In this document: positions 1 through 12,632 of the stretch, in pieces | Numbering within the stretch: the first letter of the stretch is position 1 | Layout of the letters: each line of letters begins with the position of its first letter | Origin: Anseranas semipalmata | Taxonomy: Eukaryota; Chordata; Aves; Anseriformes; Anseranatidae | Direction: 5' to 3' | Assembly: GCA_013399115.1 (NCBI GenBank) | Contig: VXAA01000931.1 | Span: 24,154-88,153, forward strand | DNA: 64,000 nt | Made by a program: the position numbers and the translations under genes | Notes under the pieces: model-generated | Told to the model about the DNA's origin: nothing | The model's database searches: none | Seen by the model: only the letters and a program-made list of their open reading frames with translations

Positions 1-893
1 AAGGCAAAAAGCTTGTCCTGTTATATAGTGCACTTTGGACAAAATGCAATTACAAGAGCATATGACTGACAACACATATACAGAAGGCATCACAGTGATT
101 GGAAGGTGGTATTTAATCCACCACAGTATTAGCATCAGCCAGTTTGCTTCCTGAAACCAGTGAACCGCAGTGAAAAATGAACAAATGCCAGTAAAATTGC
201 TGACACACCACAGGCAGCAGGCTAAAACCTAATTCCAGGTCTGCACCTGTAGAACAACAACTGTATTTCCATAATGCAAAGAGCTAAATAAACGGTATTG
301 ATTGCTTTCCTGATTCAAATCTGAGCTGAAGAAAATGTAAATATATCTAGCTTCACAGCCAAAGAGAAGAAGATGGGAATAAACAACTGCTGTGCTTCAG
401 GAACTGGATACACTTTTTGGCAAGTCGGGCCAATGTGAGGAATAAGCTAGAAAGACCAATTGGTAAGCCAATTTGTGCAACTGGTGGGACTGCGGAGACT
501 AAGACCTAGCTATAACCAGAAGAAAGACAGGAGATAAGGCCCTCTGTCACTGTCTTGCTTATTTAATATGAGGGCCATGCAGGCAGGAGCTCTGCGGGGA
601 CAAAACTCCTCATGCACACAAGTGGAGGTATGTGTTCGTGTGTACGTGGCTACTACAGAAGCAAAATAACAGAGAAACACATTGCAACTGGTGTCAGTTG
701 GCAGAAAATGCCTGAAGAAGCCACCAGTTTCTAAAGGGCAATAAAATGGCCTTTATTTCTGAAGAGAGCCTTATTCCCTCCAAGAGACAGGAACTGAGTG
801 CTGCAAAAGGCCTTGAACATGCTAATCGCTTTTGGAAGGCTGAGATCTTCCGAGATCTCAACAAGAAACCTTCTTGAATGGTTTAGAAACATT
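1..893. other. intergenic DNA, no gene seen
   Basis: Single-copy, AT-leaning sequence with no open frame of note, no recognisable repeat and no CpG clustering. It lies downstream of the KIAA1958 3' end. I see nothing to annotate here. Confidence 0.6.
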
Positions 894-1420
894 TAGAATA
901 GTTCAGTTGGAAGGGGCCTTCAAAGATCATCTAGTCCAGCTGCCTGACCACTTCAGTGCTAACCGAAATGTAAAGCATGTTATCGAGGGCATTGTCCAGA
1001 TGCCTCTTGAACACTGACAGGCTTGGGGCATCAACCACCTCTCCAGGAAGCCTGTTCCAGTGTCTGACCGCCCTCACAGCACAGAAATTTTCCCTAATGC
1101 CCAGTCTGGACCTCCCTGGCCCAGCTCTGTGCCGTTCCTGCATGTCCTGTCCTTGAAGACCGGGGAGCAGAGACCAGCACCTCCATCTTCGCTTCCCTTC
1201 CTCCGGGAGCTGCAGAGAGCCATGAGGTCGCCTCTTGGCCTCCTTTTCTCCAGCCTAGACAACCCAGGTGTCCCCAGCCTCTCCCCAGGACACGCCTTCC
1301 AGCCCTTTTACCAGCTTTGTTGCCCTCCTCTGGGTGCTAGCAGGTATTTATCTTATCAGGTATCTTATCATCCTCTTCCTATTGTGGAGGCCAGAACTGC
1401 ACACAATATTCAAGGTGAAT
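894..1420 (-). mobile_element. CR1 LINE 3' fragment (antisense to +)
   Basis: Read on the plus strand, this begins with the reverse of the CR1 3' terminus (GTTGGAAGGGGCCTTCAAAG, then a 'gatcatctagtccag' type block). It runs back through the end of the CR1 reverse-transcriptase frame. On the minus strand, 1143-931 still encodes the typical CR1 C-terminal pattern: an R-L-x-I-R-x-N-F block, then V-R-H-W-N-R-L-P and a D-A-P-S-L-x-V-F-K motif. Toward 1420 the 'ccagaactgcacacaatattcaaggtg' type CR1 segment is recognisable. It is 5'-truncated, as most avian CR1 copies are, and internally diverged, so it is an old, dead insertion. Confidence 0.85.
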
Positions 1421-4400
1421 TCAATTCACTGTTATTTTCCCAGTCACACAGTTTTCCTGGAAACAGTATTCTGCTTTGAAAAGCCTTTTCAAGATGTTTA
1501 ACAGACTTTCATCTCTCAGTAGAGATGCAAAACTGATGGTTAGTCTTTTTTTTTTTTTTTTCCCCCACATAAAATAGTATTTTAAAGACCAGCTTAGGTG
1601 CAGTTGACCACGCCTGGTGGCAGAGAACTGCGCTAGACAGATGAACATCTCGTATTTCCCTCCAGCTTGCTTCTGTTGTACAATTACAATATGCTATGAC
1701 TTCAGCCTGTCAAAATCTTATCAAAACCAAAATGAATTCTGTGCATGTGTATTTGCTACACTGCCAGATTCTAGGGAGAAGGTGGAAAAGGAACTGAAAA
1801 CACAATGTCAGAATTTTGATAAACAGGTCTCGTTTGCCATGAAAGCAATTGGAAAGAATTAGACCAAAAATCTTGGGCTTGAATTTCATCCAAGGCTCGT
1901 TTGGCAGCAATGTATGGCTTCAGCGGAGGCGGAAAAGGGACTGGAATCCACCACTTGACCAGGCTGACACTTGTTTACAAGAGCAGACTCACAACTGTTA
2001 TGAGAGCTAACAGTTTCTTATGGTAATCAGAGGAGTGCTTTCATTAAAAGGCATTTTTAGCATGCTCCACAACAACTCGCACAGGCTCGGCTAATCACTG
2101 GATCTGTCACCAACAGGAACATTTGGGTACGACGCATTCCCTCTTACCCCTCGCATTCACAGTTGGCAGACTGCTGCAGGAGGTGTAGCTGAGGAAGATC
2201 ATTTCTTTTTAGCTCTATCAAGTTTTTTTTTTTTTTTTTTTTTAAATTAAAATTAATGAGAAAACACTTTAAGGAAAGAGAGAGGGTTTGAGATATTTTT
2301 ACTTTTTTTTTTTTTTTTTACATGTCAAGCTGATAAGTGATCATCTGTTCAGAACAAGATACTAGAAGTTTGGCACGTCCTGTCTACCACAACATACTGA
2401 TTCCTTCTACAGAAGGCACTAAATACTGGCTTAAAACAGGAAACGAACAGCAGAACGCAGAGTTTTACCATGACACACACCAAAAAAAAACCCTGTTAAC
2501 TGGGACAGCGTCTTAATACAGTTTTCAGTTAACTACAATGGTGGTGATTATAGCAGCAATGGTTAGCATTTCTACAAGTACCACATAAATGTACAGATGT
2601 CAGAACATCTAGAAAACATGCAAAATCTCAACAGCAACATCACAGAATCACACAATGCATAGAAATATTATTATTATTTGGCAAAACAGTGAATCTTTTA
2701 ACAAATACTTTTTTATAAAACAAAACAAAATTAACAAAATCTACTTTTTTACAAACTGTTCTTAAAAAAGCTGAGTTGTCATTATAATTCAGGCAGAGTT
2801 AGAAAAGTCAGTAAGTGGAAGTTAGCCTTAGAGATAGGTTTAACTCTGAGAATGAACTGGTCCCTCAGGAGAATTCTCACACAATGCTATGTGTTGGTTA
2901 TGTGTTGTATTGGTTATGTTTTAGCAAAACACGTTTTTGAACTGCTGTTTTGGGAGAAACAGCACTAATCTTGTCAATTTTCAAAATGGGAGAAAACACA
3001 CTCACATTAAAAGATTAGAAAGATTAATCATTGCATGCAAGGAAAGATAAAAGCCTTACTTTAGCTTTTTTTCCCTAGCACTGCTCACCATGATACCAAG
3101 GGTTGTCATAGCAAAAATATTTTTTCAAAGGCAGAATTAAAGTCAGCAGATAATTAAAACAAATGGAAATGATTTTCTAATTCCAGTGTAAAACAAAGTA
3201 GGATATTAAAGGACAGCTTAAAGATGAGGATTATACTTGCCTTCCTCAGAAAAAAAGACAAAAAAAAAAAAAAGAGAGAAAAAAACATCTCTTGCATTTG
3301 CCAGGCTTTCCCACCACCTTTCCATTACCTTCATCACACTTAGATATTCTGCCATCTCCTTCTTATCTGTCTCGAGTGACTTGGTCTGCTCTGGGAGGTC
3401 TGAAGATGACCCTGAGACACGCGGCCACGTGGCAGATGCACGAGCCCCGTCCAGCAGCAGCACCACCGGGCCACGGGCTCTGCCGCCAGGCTCCCACCAC
3501 TTCTCCCCGTGCCAGCTCTCGCAACGCACTTCATGTCACGATTTGCTGCATGTCTGTGAGTGCTCTGGGTATTTCTGTGCCTGCATTTCACACCCACCTG
3601 CATTCCATCCCAGCCTTGTGCAGAGGAACCCAGTCTTGACGCAGGTTGCAGAGCAAAGCCTGCAGGACCTGAACCACGAGCAACACGCGGAAAACAAAGT
3701 CCTCCACAAAGCCACTTACACTGCAGTTGTAACGGGTGCACGCTCAGCCTCAGGGCCACGGGAGAAGACTGGTCTTCCTGCACAGAGGTTACCAAAATTG
3801 ATTCGAAACCAGTTACTATTGCCCTGCCTTCTGTATCTATACTTTGCATCCACTGCTGAAGATACAGAGGCTGCAGCGTGTCTCCTGCACTGGCCTGCTT
3901 TCAGACTAGAAATCTGCTGTGTACGAAGGGCATTAAATGCACGACAGTAGAAGGGAAGGAGGAATTCTGGCAGGAGCAGGCCTGTGACTACTTAAGGCTA
4001 CACGTGATTTAGGCCAGCTGAGAACATGCTATAATGATGCAGAGGGCAATCTCAGCAGGATTACAGCCTTCAGAAAGCAGATCAAATTCTAGCCATGAGG
4101 AAAGCTAAAAAGTCTTCTCTGGTCACAAAAACAGCTGAAATGGCAAAGATAGTGTCCGTACAATTAACGTTAAGATTTTATTTTTTCTAGTGTAAGAATA
4201 ATACAATATTTTTATCTAAAACATTTTGTACTTTCTTGATTCTTTCCCCCTTGCTTGGCTGTTTGGTTATTTGCTGGACATTTACGAACTGCATAAAACA
4301 GTGCTAGCCAAAAAGCCCAAAGGCTGGGATTCCCCAAGCAGTGTGAAAGAGCTAAACACCTCTTCTCAACCCCTGTGAAATAATGTGAATTTCAATGTTA

Positions 4401-4900
4401 GCATCTACCTCACCAGTCTCTTAAAAAAAGAAACAAACACTGTGAATGTATCTTCTATTAATTACCCGAAATGAAATCAAAATCTGAAACGGTGCTGATT
4501 TTTTCAGACACTAGTGACTGCCGTGTAATGAATGCTGAGCACCAGAATAAAAGATTAGGTAAAAGCATCCTAATCCTTTTGAAACAGTAAGTCCATTTCC
4601 AATGCACAGACAGCTCATTTAATGGCATTTGTGTAATAAAACAAACAGAATTTTGTCCGTATTACCAACCAACATTAACCAATTCAGTGAGAAAACAGAG
4701 ACAACAAATTCCTCCCTTGAGACGCAGACTCTAGAGAATACGTTAAAACCCATCAGTTCATGTAACAAGCAAATTTTGTGCCAAACGTTTTTTTTTCCCC
4801 ATCAGATTAGGAGTTAAAGCTTTAGACATCCCCACTGCTTTGAACATGTTCCAGTGAACGGCTACTGTCAAACTTTCCAACAAGCTCGCAGATGTCTCTC
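1421..4900. other. intergenic DNA, poly-T tracts
   Basis: AT-rich non-coding DNA. It contains three long T homopolymers (about 1543-1560, 2222-2243 and 2303-2319) and an A/G-rich run near 3247-3286. Open frames between 3218 and 3950 overlap on both strands, match no family I know, and look like chance frames in a slightly GC-richer patch. No gene is supported. Confidence 0.5.
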
Positions 4901-4939
4901 AGCTGTGGAGCTTTTTAACTTCCCAGCGTTTCACTGCTG

Positions 4940-6240
4940 TAAATGCCGGGTTCGGGAAGCGTCGAGGTGCTGGAGGACAACCTCAGCAGAGCTCCGCAGG
5001 GCCTCACCGAGGCACCCGGCCTGCGCCGGTGGGCCAGCAGCCGCCTGCTCCCCAGAAGAGCAGCTCCGTCGCTGGCTTCAGGAGAGGTGGAGCGGAGGGC
5101 AGAACCAGCCCCGCGTCCCTCAGCTTTCCAAAACCCTTCGGGAGGTACGGCACAGCCTTCGTCTGTCAGTCGTATGCCGTCTGTCATGCGCCACGGGGAC
5201 GGCACCATCGTTGGTTGTGCTCGGGGCCTTCCCCTGCTTGGCTTGCTGATGCTCGGCCTGCTTGCCCAGCAGGCCCAGGGCTCCTGGTTTTTGGAGAGCT
5301 GTGCAGTGACGCACCACGCAGAGCCCACCAGCCCATGCGGCACTGCTCCTGACCAGCGAGGCAGGCCGGGTAGGCGGGGAACATCGCCAGAAAGTGCAGC
5401 CCCAGTTCTTCTGCCGGGAAGACAGCCATGGTTTACGGTGCACTGCCTTCTCGCCACACTCTTCCTCAGCAGCGCGTACAGATTCAGCACATACGTGAAA
5501 GCACAGAAATAAAACACATCCCCTCTCTTAAGAACAAGGACAGCAACTCACATTAGGCAAAACGACCACCTCGTCACACTAATGTTGAACAAAGAATCCT
5601 CGTTAAAAAGTGCAGATCCACTGCCAGCCGCACTGCATAGCGTACAGCTGAATCCCCCTCTAACCTCGCACAGAGGCGTGAATTGGCTCATTTCAGGCAA
5701 ATCAAACCACAGTTCCGTGTCCCGTCGGCACTCCTCCTTCCCATACATTCACGTGGCCTTGGAGAGTTCCGGGCGCCAGGAGGTCCTGCTCCCCTCTCGC
5801 CTGCACCACCTAGGACGAACTGATGTCCACCAGGGAGCGGGCCCAGGATTTAGGTACCGCAGAGGACCGCTCACCTCACTCCTGTTTAAGGACGCCAGCG
5901 GAAGGCCAAGCAGCGCACGGACGCGGGACGGGCCCTCGACACATCACCGAATTTCACCTCACTTTGTGATTTGAAAGCACTCCCACAAAAAGCGGAGAAG
6001 AAGAAGAGTGTTCAAAGAGGAGAGACGCCAGGCTCCGGGGCGCCGGTGTGCGGCATCCCGCCGACCATGCGTACCCGAAGCGAGGCAGCCTGCCCTGAGC
6101 GCGTTATCCCCAAAGCACAAGGCCACTTGGTAGCAGGGAGGGACCTCCGGGCCAGGAGCCGCCCTGCGCGGAGCAGTCCCCTTCCCCTGGGTCCCGAAAG
6201 CTGGGAGGGGGGGAACGGTAGAGGAACAGAGGGACGGTGA
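4940..6240. other. GC/CpG-rich intergenic patch
   Basis: This segment is clearly richer in G+C and CpG than the surrounding AT-rich DNA, for example around 4944-5110, 5330-5400 and 5870-6240. Several overlapping frames are open on both strands (such as 4943-5512 plus and 5517-4915 minus), but none shows a known domain or conserved-looking composition. Open frames are expected by chance in GC-rich DNA. It could be an unmethylated regulatory island or the promoter of an unannotated non-coding RNA; the sequence alone does not decide. Confidence 0.35.
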
Positions 6241-9158
6241 AAGGGACGTCGGGATGGGGAAGATCGGTCAGTCAGTCACAGTCACTTGCAGCTTACGGTC
6301 AGGAGGGATAATCAGCCCATGCACCACATGTGCTAGTCACGTCAGTCAATGCACTTGTGGGATGTACTCAAACATGGAGAGAAAAAAAAAAAAAAGGTAA
6401 ACATGAGCTGGACAGGGAGGAAACCTAGTGCAACAGGAATTTCGGTTTCCTTTCAGGCTGTCCCAGCCCTCGGGGCAGCCCAGACTCTGCAGTGACACAA
6501 CACCTACCCTTCCTGATCTACATCTTCACACCGTGTGTCGCTTGCGCAAGCCGTGGTGGAAGATACGGTCACAAGCGTTGAGAAAAGCACACGCAGCAGT
6601 ATAACCTGCTGCTTGGATCTCATTTTCTACACACCTTTCTAAGAGAAATAAGAGGGCAACTACACTATAGACTGAATACCAGTGACCAGCAGCTTCTAAA
6701 TGTAAAAACACAAAATAGCTCGAAAGTGTTGATATTCTTCACAAAGGAGAATGTGCATCAGGGACGCTATTTCCATTGTTAGATTGTCCTATGTTTCAAT
6801 AGCATGGATGCTATCGTAGAATTATTGCACTATGTAAATGAACAAGGTATGTGCTGTTGTTTTAGATAGGCCTTGTAATTTAGTCTACAAGGCAGTTCAC
6901 AACAGTATTTCATTCTCCTGCACTTAAAAACACACTTTGTTGCATAAATTTGTATTTGAAAATTAAACAGGCAGTTTGCAACACCCCGATATCAAGGATT
7001 TCAGTTCCAACTACCGGTGTGAATAGAAGTACATTGTGCAAACCCACAGTATCATAAATACATGCACAGGTGAATAATAAAACCGAGCTTAAGCCTGCCA
7101 TCCAAGTGCCCACAGCTTCTCCCAGCTAAACGTGCAATCACACGAGCAGACCCAAGCGCATGTGTTGTGCACAGCTGCACCCAGTCAAGGCAGCAGTGCC
7201 CATGTGCCGTCCCCACGCTGACTCTCGGCATGGTGTCACGAGCTGGCCACATCAGAAGACCAGTGGTAAAGTCAGCGCAGACCCATTTTCACAGCCTGCA
7301 GGCCTTCGCATCGGCACTCTGCCTCTTTCTTAGGGGACACAGAGAGCACGAGGCCCCATTGCACTCTTGGTAACACTGATCAAATCTCTCAAGAGCTGGT
7401 AGATGGTTCTGAAGGCAACCAACACGTCTGCAAAACAAACAGAAGGTTCTCCATTTGCGTGACCCTTTTAACAGGTTTCCAAAGCTGCAGTAGCTGCAGT
7501 CCAATGACTGATACAGACAGGGAATGTCTTCCTTTGCCTCCCCTCCTGGCTCTGCACATCAATTTTTGAGCAAACAACTCAGTAATCTGGCAGAAAACTA
7601 TCTAAGTTCCCCCTTCCTGGGCTATACTTCCTGCTGGGCTAGTGAGCTGAAATGTCTCATTGAAGAGGTCTAACACCAGATCAAAGAAAGGTGAATGGCA
7701 GAAAAAAAAGGAAGGGCAAGGGGAAGGAGAAAACAGAGCCCCATTTTGGAGATAGCTACCCATATTATGAAAACCACAGCCCGTACTGTGGGGCAAAAAT
7801 TCAGCTTTTATGTCAGAGAAGAATTTAGCCAGGAGCACCACCAACCACCTGCAGCACATCTCCGTAAGTGACCCACCTGGCCACCAGCTCCAGGCTCTGC
7901 TGGCCAAGAGCAGTACGGTGTTTTGCGAGCTGCTCTTCTGACTTCATGGTAGGAGGTACCGGGAATCGAGAGTCACAGTAGGACACCCCAGCCCTTGGCT
8001 TAGGCAGAGAGGAAGGCTTGTAAGAGGGCAGCACCACCCCCTGACCATACTGCTATGGCTGCTGACCAGGGAAGATCCACGCCACCGTGGTGAGTGTGCG
8101 ACTTGCTGGTGGAGCAGGTTTTGACACCCCCAGAGTACGGGGAGGCAATTACAAGCGAAGGAGTCGTCATCTGTCAGCAGCAGCACAGCAACTGGGACAC
8201 CTACGCTCCTGCCAACACGAGACAAAACCATGGCAGTGGTTTAAATCAGAAGTCTCCCTCCCAGTAGGTTAACAACACTCCCAGGGCTTAATACAGATGG
8301 TAATTCATTAGGCTGTCATCGCTCCATTCCTTGCCACTGTCCACAAATGAAGACTGGATAATATGTTGTGCTTCTTGTCCTTCAAATCTCATGTATCTAT
8401 TCTCGGAGTATGATACTACTTGGGTATCATATTCTGGCCATATGCCTTGAACTACCTCAACAAGTCGTCTATTTGGGGCTGCCCGGTCAGAATTCGCCAG
8501 GCAATCTGCCATCAGCATCAGCTGGAGGCTGGAGTTACTGCAGATGCCACAACGCAGAACAAACGCGTCCCTGTAGCACTGGGGCTCCTGCCAGAAGCAC
8601 ACACTCCACACCTTATCGCCCAACCAGACGCGCGAGAGTTGCTGGTGTGCCCTGCACAGCCAAGGTTATCGGAGACGTTGCCTCAGCACAAGGAGGCACG
8701 GGCTGGGCACTGACACAAACCATGCTAATGCTGCGGAAAACAACTCGGACAATACGTGGAGCTGAGAAACCAACAGTCACGGGAAATGCTTTTTATTACC
8801 TTCCAGCCCCAAACCCGCGACAGCGCCCATCTTCTTCCTTCTGGGTCACTGGGGCTGAATGGCACTGATGTGAACCAGCGCTTCAGAGACCCGCGCGCAG
8901 CGCTGCACCTCCGCAGCCAGTGATCCGCCCTCGCGGAGACAAGAAAATCTGTGGAATTGCTGCACTTAAATGGCCCACACAAAATAGCCCGCTGTGAAGC
9001 AACAAGCCTAAGTCCTACCACAGAAATTGTGTACCACTACCACTTCTTTTCCCTACGAGCTCAAGGCAGCCCTTCCCGGCAAAGAGGGGCAGGCGTGCAG
9101 GGGAGGAGAGATGGGAAGCAGACCCAGGAAGGGCAGCGGGCACCCGGCCTCGTGCCAC
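6241..9158. other. intergenic DNA, no supported gene
   Basis: Mixed-composition sequence without a recognisable gene or repeat. The minus-strand frame 8623-8288 is open for 111 codons and has a balanced composition, but I recognise no family and see no splice or polyadenylation context. I do not call it a gene. Confidence 0.45.
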
Positions 9159-9208
9159 GGGGAAGGGAAGGGAAGGGAAGGGAAGGGAAGGGAAGGGAAG
9201 GGAAGGGA
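9159..9208. repeat. (GGGAA)n pentanucleotide microsatellite
   Basis: About ten uninterrupted copies of GGGAA (equivalently AAGGG) run in tandem, flanked by unique sequence. The purine-only strand is G-rich and could form triplex or quadruplex structure. Pure arrays like this are length-unstable. It lies beyond the predicted 3' end of KIAA1958, so it is probably intergenic. Confidence 0.95.
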
Positions 9209-9939
9209 CCACAAGCGGGCTTCTTGGCACAGGCCCTGGCACCCAGCACATACAGAGACCAGCTGCCCAAGCCCTCAGCACCAAACACCAATGAAATCCT
9301 GCGGACAGCAACACCAAGCCTTGCAAAACTGCTTGTACCACATTAAAAGCGCTGCCATGAAAAGACAAGGCTGTGCCAGCAGCTGTCGTCGAGCTGGCCT
9401 CACCTGGAAGCTGGGCAGCTGCCTGTCTGTCTGCACCCCAAGTCCATCATTGTTTGTCTCCCTCTCCTTCACCTTCACCAGATTTGCCACGGCACTGAAG
9501 TCACAGATACAGCTTGCGCTTATTTCGGGAGTGTCAGCGTTTGGTCTCAAGCCTCACAACCAAGTCACAGAAGCACAGCTCTGCAATTTGAGTGCCCACC
9601 TGTGCCCGCCACGCTGCTGCCTACCCTGAGAGTCAGCCGTCAGTGGTTCAGGGGCTGCGGATTTGGGGTTGCACTGCCGCTGACGTGCCAGGCCCTGGCG
9701 GGGCCAGCACGCAGGACACCAAGGCTCTGTACCAGCTTTGCTACGTGCAGAGCACAGAGGGCTCGGATGTCCATTAGAGGGGAAATCTCTGTTCTTAGAT
9801 GGTCCTTCCATGGACCACCTGCTACCCAGCCCTGCCCAAAACAGACCTTCAGTAAGGCTTAAGTGAGGTGCAGGCAGTCAGCCGCCTCCATCACACGCAG
9901 GAACATTTCATCCTAGCAACACTGAAAACAAGTTTTAAA
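9209..9939. other. intergenic DNA just past the predicted KIAA1958 poly(A) site
   Basis: Unique, moderately GC-rich sequence with only overlapping chance frames. If the gene uses a more distal polyadenylation site than the one proposed at 9959-9964, part of this stretch would be 3'UTR. Confidence 0.4.
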
Positions 9940-9958
9940 TGGCACCAGGTGGGTTATT

Positions 9959-9964
9959 TTTATT
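9959..9964 (-). promoter_or_regulatory. KIAA1958: candidate poly(A) signal AATAAA for KIAA1958
   Basis: The plus strand reads TTTATT, so the minus strand reads AATAAA. It is the first canonical hexamer I found after the stop codon. A GT-rich stretch follows on the minus strand (around 9935-9905, containing CTTGTTTTCAGTGTTG), as expected for a downstream element. Cleavage would fall near 9945-9935. A weaker ATTAAA lies at 10357-10352. Confidence 0.4.
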
Positions 9965-10351
9965 TCTTTCTGCTACTTTTGCTTCACCCTTTCTTTGGAA
10001 TTAGTTATGATTAAAGTCACTGCACAGTTGCAGATTTATAGAATGTAAAGGGTATGAAGGAATGTAAAGGAATAAAAGCAAACAAGCGTAAGGAAACACA
10101 AAAGCAAAACCAAAACAAGTTCTCAGAAACAGTTTGATCCAACATCCATGGGAAGTCAGCCGAGGCCGAGTCCTTCATCGATTTCAGTTGACACCAGACC
10201 ACCTCAGTGGACTTGTCTACAGACTCGTCACATCTCTAGGATATCCTAGCGGAACATTTCCATCTGAAATGTCGAATACGCTAAGCTGAATTAATTGAGA
10301 GGTACCATACGTCATTTTAAAGGTCAAGAATTATAATGGTTCATTGAAATA

Positions 10352-10357
10352 TTTAAT
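10352..10357 (-). promoter_or_regulatory. KIAA1958: alternative poly(A) signal ATTAAA
   Basis: TTTAAT on the plus strand gives ATTAAA on the minus strand, about 1.2 kb past the stop. It is a common variant hexamer and could produce a shorter 3'UTR isoform. The downstream GT-richness is less clear than at 9964-9959. Confidence 0.2.
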
Positions 10358-11556
10358 TTGTTAGTGTTTTTCCTGTACTCAGAGAACAATTATGTTGCAA
10401 AGCCAAATGTTGGAACAACAGCATTCGTTATTTCAAGGCTTTGAGGACCAAATTCTGCCTCCGGCATCAAACACACATTTTCCATTGTCTGCAATGGAAA
10501 TAGATTATGTGTAGGTGATTTCAAATAATTTTCCAGCGCTTAAAACTATTCAGCTTTTTCATCTTCTGTCATAAATATCAAACTATCCTTACATTCCCCA
10601 TGTTATTTTTTGTGTATTTTAAATGATTGCTTAAGACATATTTGATGCACTTTTTCTGTATGGTTTGTGATAAGATTATGGATTTTTCTGAACTGTTGCA
10701 TTCCCCAGAATGTCTCCAAGTCAGTAGATTTTACATTAAGTATACACAGTGACAAAATACTAACGACCAGTGCTTAAACAGTTAAAATTATGTGTACCAC
10801 TGCTTTTGCCATTATACTTTTGCTTATTGTCGAAAATAATACTTTTTAGTCTGAAGACCAGTGACATTTTGATCACAGAAAATCATCAACAAAAACAAAA
10901 GTTAAAAATAGCCTTTAGCTGACTTCATGATTTTTCTTTTCCATCTGGCATAAATAAGCCTCAGGAAACAAAATTAAAAAAAAAGAAAAAGAAAAGAAAA
11001 AACAGACAAAAATTGTTGTAAATGGTTTCACAAACTTACATTGGTGTATCTCTTATTTCCTTGTCTTGCTGATCAAGAACAAGCCAGCAGGTAAGAAGCA
11101 GCAGCCAGTGATAAGTTTGTCTCCTCCACTCTAGGAGGCCATGTTAAAATAAGAAGTCGAAAAAATGCTTTAAAATAGAATTGCTACGTAAGCCTCCCTG
11201 GGGATTTACAGTCACTGATGTGTGCATGTTAAAAACGGTATTTCCAGTCTATCTTGTGTTGCCTGAGAACCATTTTTGTCCTTTTAAAATCTGCAATTAT
11301 ATTATAACCCATAAGTAACTTTCATTTTTGTATTAACACTATAAATACTATGTTAGTAATACTAAACTATTTCTATGGACTTATTTGTAAAAAGAAAAAT
11401 ATATTATATATTTATATATTTTTATAAAGTGAATTAACACTGGAGAGAGGGCTATGGGGGAATAGTGTACAATCACAGTTGATGCATATTATCGGGCACA
11501 AATTCAACGCTTGAAACAAAATGGAAAAGAAAAATCTGTCCAGGTTATACCCCTCT

Positions 11557-12602
11557 TCAAGCTGTGTCAGAGGAAGAGTCATAGGATGCTGACACTATGA
11601 AGTTGCCAGTATTGGAGTGGCTTGCCATGGACTGGGCAGCCTGCTGGCTCAAGGTATTGCAGATCAGCACGAGCCGGTTGCTCTGCGCTTCTGACAGCGT
11701 GCTACAGCTCTGGTAGACGCTGAAGTTGGTCTTCCTGCCGGGGATGTTGCCTTTCTCGCACATCGTCTTTACCATCTTGGCAAGCTTGTTCTTCCCCAGG
11801 GCTTGGCAATTGTACCAGTGAAGAGCAGCCAAGTTGACGACGGGCTTGATGGAGAGGTAAAAAGGCGCGTCCTCGTAGCGCATGGCTGGAGGCCGCCTCT
11901 GGGCGTACTCCTTGTAGTCCTGCACGGGGCAGGTCTGCGGGGAGTGCTGGGTGGCGTACACCCGGGAGTCCGTCCCGCCCCTCTTGCTCTTGGCGTTGAC
12001 GTCTCCGTTGTCCGGTCCCATCCACTCGAGGTACTCCAAGCCGGTCTCTGTCACCCGCAGCCGGATGTCTCCCCACTTGAGGGTGGACCCATGAAAACCT
12101 GTGCAGTGTCCAAAGGCCTTGGTGTTGTTTAGCCAGACGAGGTTGAGGAGCCCTTCGGGGTTGTAGCGGCTCAACAAGCCTCTTTTGCGCAGGATAAGTT
12201 CATCAGCAAAGGTGAGCTTCATGGATTTGTGCGGCTTGTTTCCTTTTCCTTTACACCTCAGCTCTATCTGCTTTTGCTTTAGCGCTTCCTGGGACCTTTT
12301 GAACTCCTTATCCCTGGTAATACTGTATCCATACCTGTGCTCTTTGAGATACCGCTCCAGCCCACACTGATAGTTGGCCAGACTGTTTGGCTCGTATTCA
12401 GACCCGTCCTTCTGCCTGGCATCCACAAAGAATGAAGCAAGGTAGGCGTCAAGCTCTTTGCAGGGGATGACGTAGATCTCTCGGGTCTCAGAGGGGTACT
12501 TGGAGATGAGGAACTCTCGGAAATTGCGGAGAGCCGTCTGTGTGCTGCGAATGGTCTTCTCGTTCTGCTCCCTGCTGAGCTCTGCTGCTCTCTCATCCTG
12601 GT
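11557..12602 (-). CDS. KIAA1958: KIAA1958 terminal coding exon: DUF3504, domesticated Crypton tyrosine-recombinase domain
   Basis: This exon encodes residues 366-713 of the predicted protein and ends with TGA at 11559-11557. I recognise it as the KIAA1958 C-terminus. The DUF3504 family descends from the tyrosine recombinase of Crypton DNA transposons and also occurs in KCTD1, QRICH1 and ZMYM2/3/4. A helical core-binding-like segment (about 376-460) has a 'S-T-Q-T-A-L-R-N-F-R-E-F-L' start. A basic linker follows (about 466-495), then the catalytic-like fold (about 496-713) with L-K-W-G-D-I at 540-545. Catalytic residues look lost: the Arg-I site reads F-G-H-C-T-G, and the usual N-H-x-x-R box reads N-F-S-V-Y (658-662). 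H694 and Y706 may be relics of the last His and the Tyr nucleophile. It probably acts as a DNA or protein-binding module; its function is unknown. The frame stays open upstream of the acceptor, but that part is intronic. Confidence 0.93.
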
Positions 12603-12632
12603 CTGGAAAAGGGAGAAGGAGAAAGATAAAAC
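12603..12632 (-). other. KIAA1958: 3' splice site of the KIAA1958 terminal exon
   Basis: On the minus strand an almost pure pyrimidine tract ends in TCCCTTTTCCAG, followed by ACCAGGATGAG. The first two exon bases (AC) complete the Asp codon begun by the final G of the upstream exon at 33739. Both sites are phase 1, so the two coding exons can splice directly with no intervening exon required. Confidence 0.9.

Larger units (their letters stand above)
9940..11556 (-). other. KIAA1958: probable KIAA1958 3'UTR
   Basis: This is the sequence directly after the TGA stop on the minus strand. It is AT-rich, free of recognisable repeats and non-coding, which fits a vertebrate 3'UTR of about 1.6 kb. 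The distal limit is set by the AATAAA candidate at 9964-9959. That limit is inferred, and alternative sites are possible. Confidence 0.5.

Noticed and set aside
2637..2660. 'catcacagaatcacacaatg' as a CR1 end
   Set aside because: It resembles the CR1 terminal repeat for about 15 bases only, and no CR1 body follows on either side.
4915..5517. 200-codon minus-strand and 189-codon plus-strand overlapping frames
   Set aside because: They are long frames on both strands in CpG-rich DNA with no domain, as expected by chance.
8288..8623. 111-codon minus-strand frame with protein-like composition
   Set aside because: I recognise no family, and there is no splice, promoter or poly(A) context. A translated search would be needed before calling it a pseudogene.
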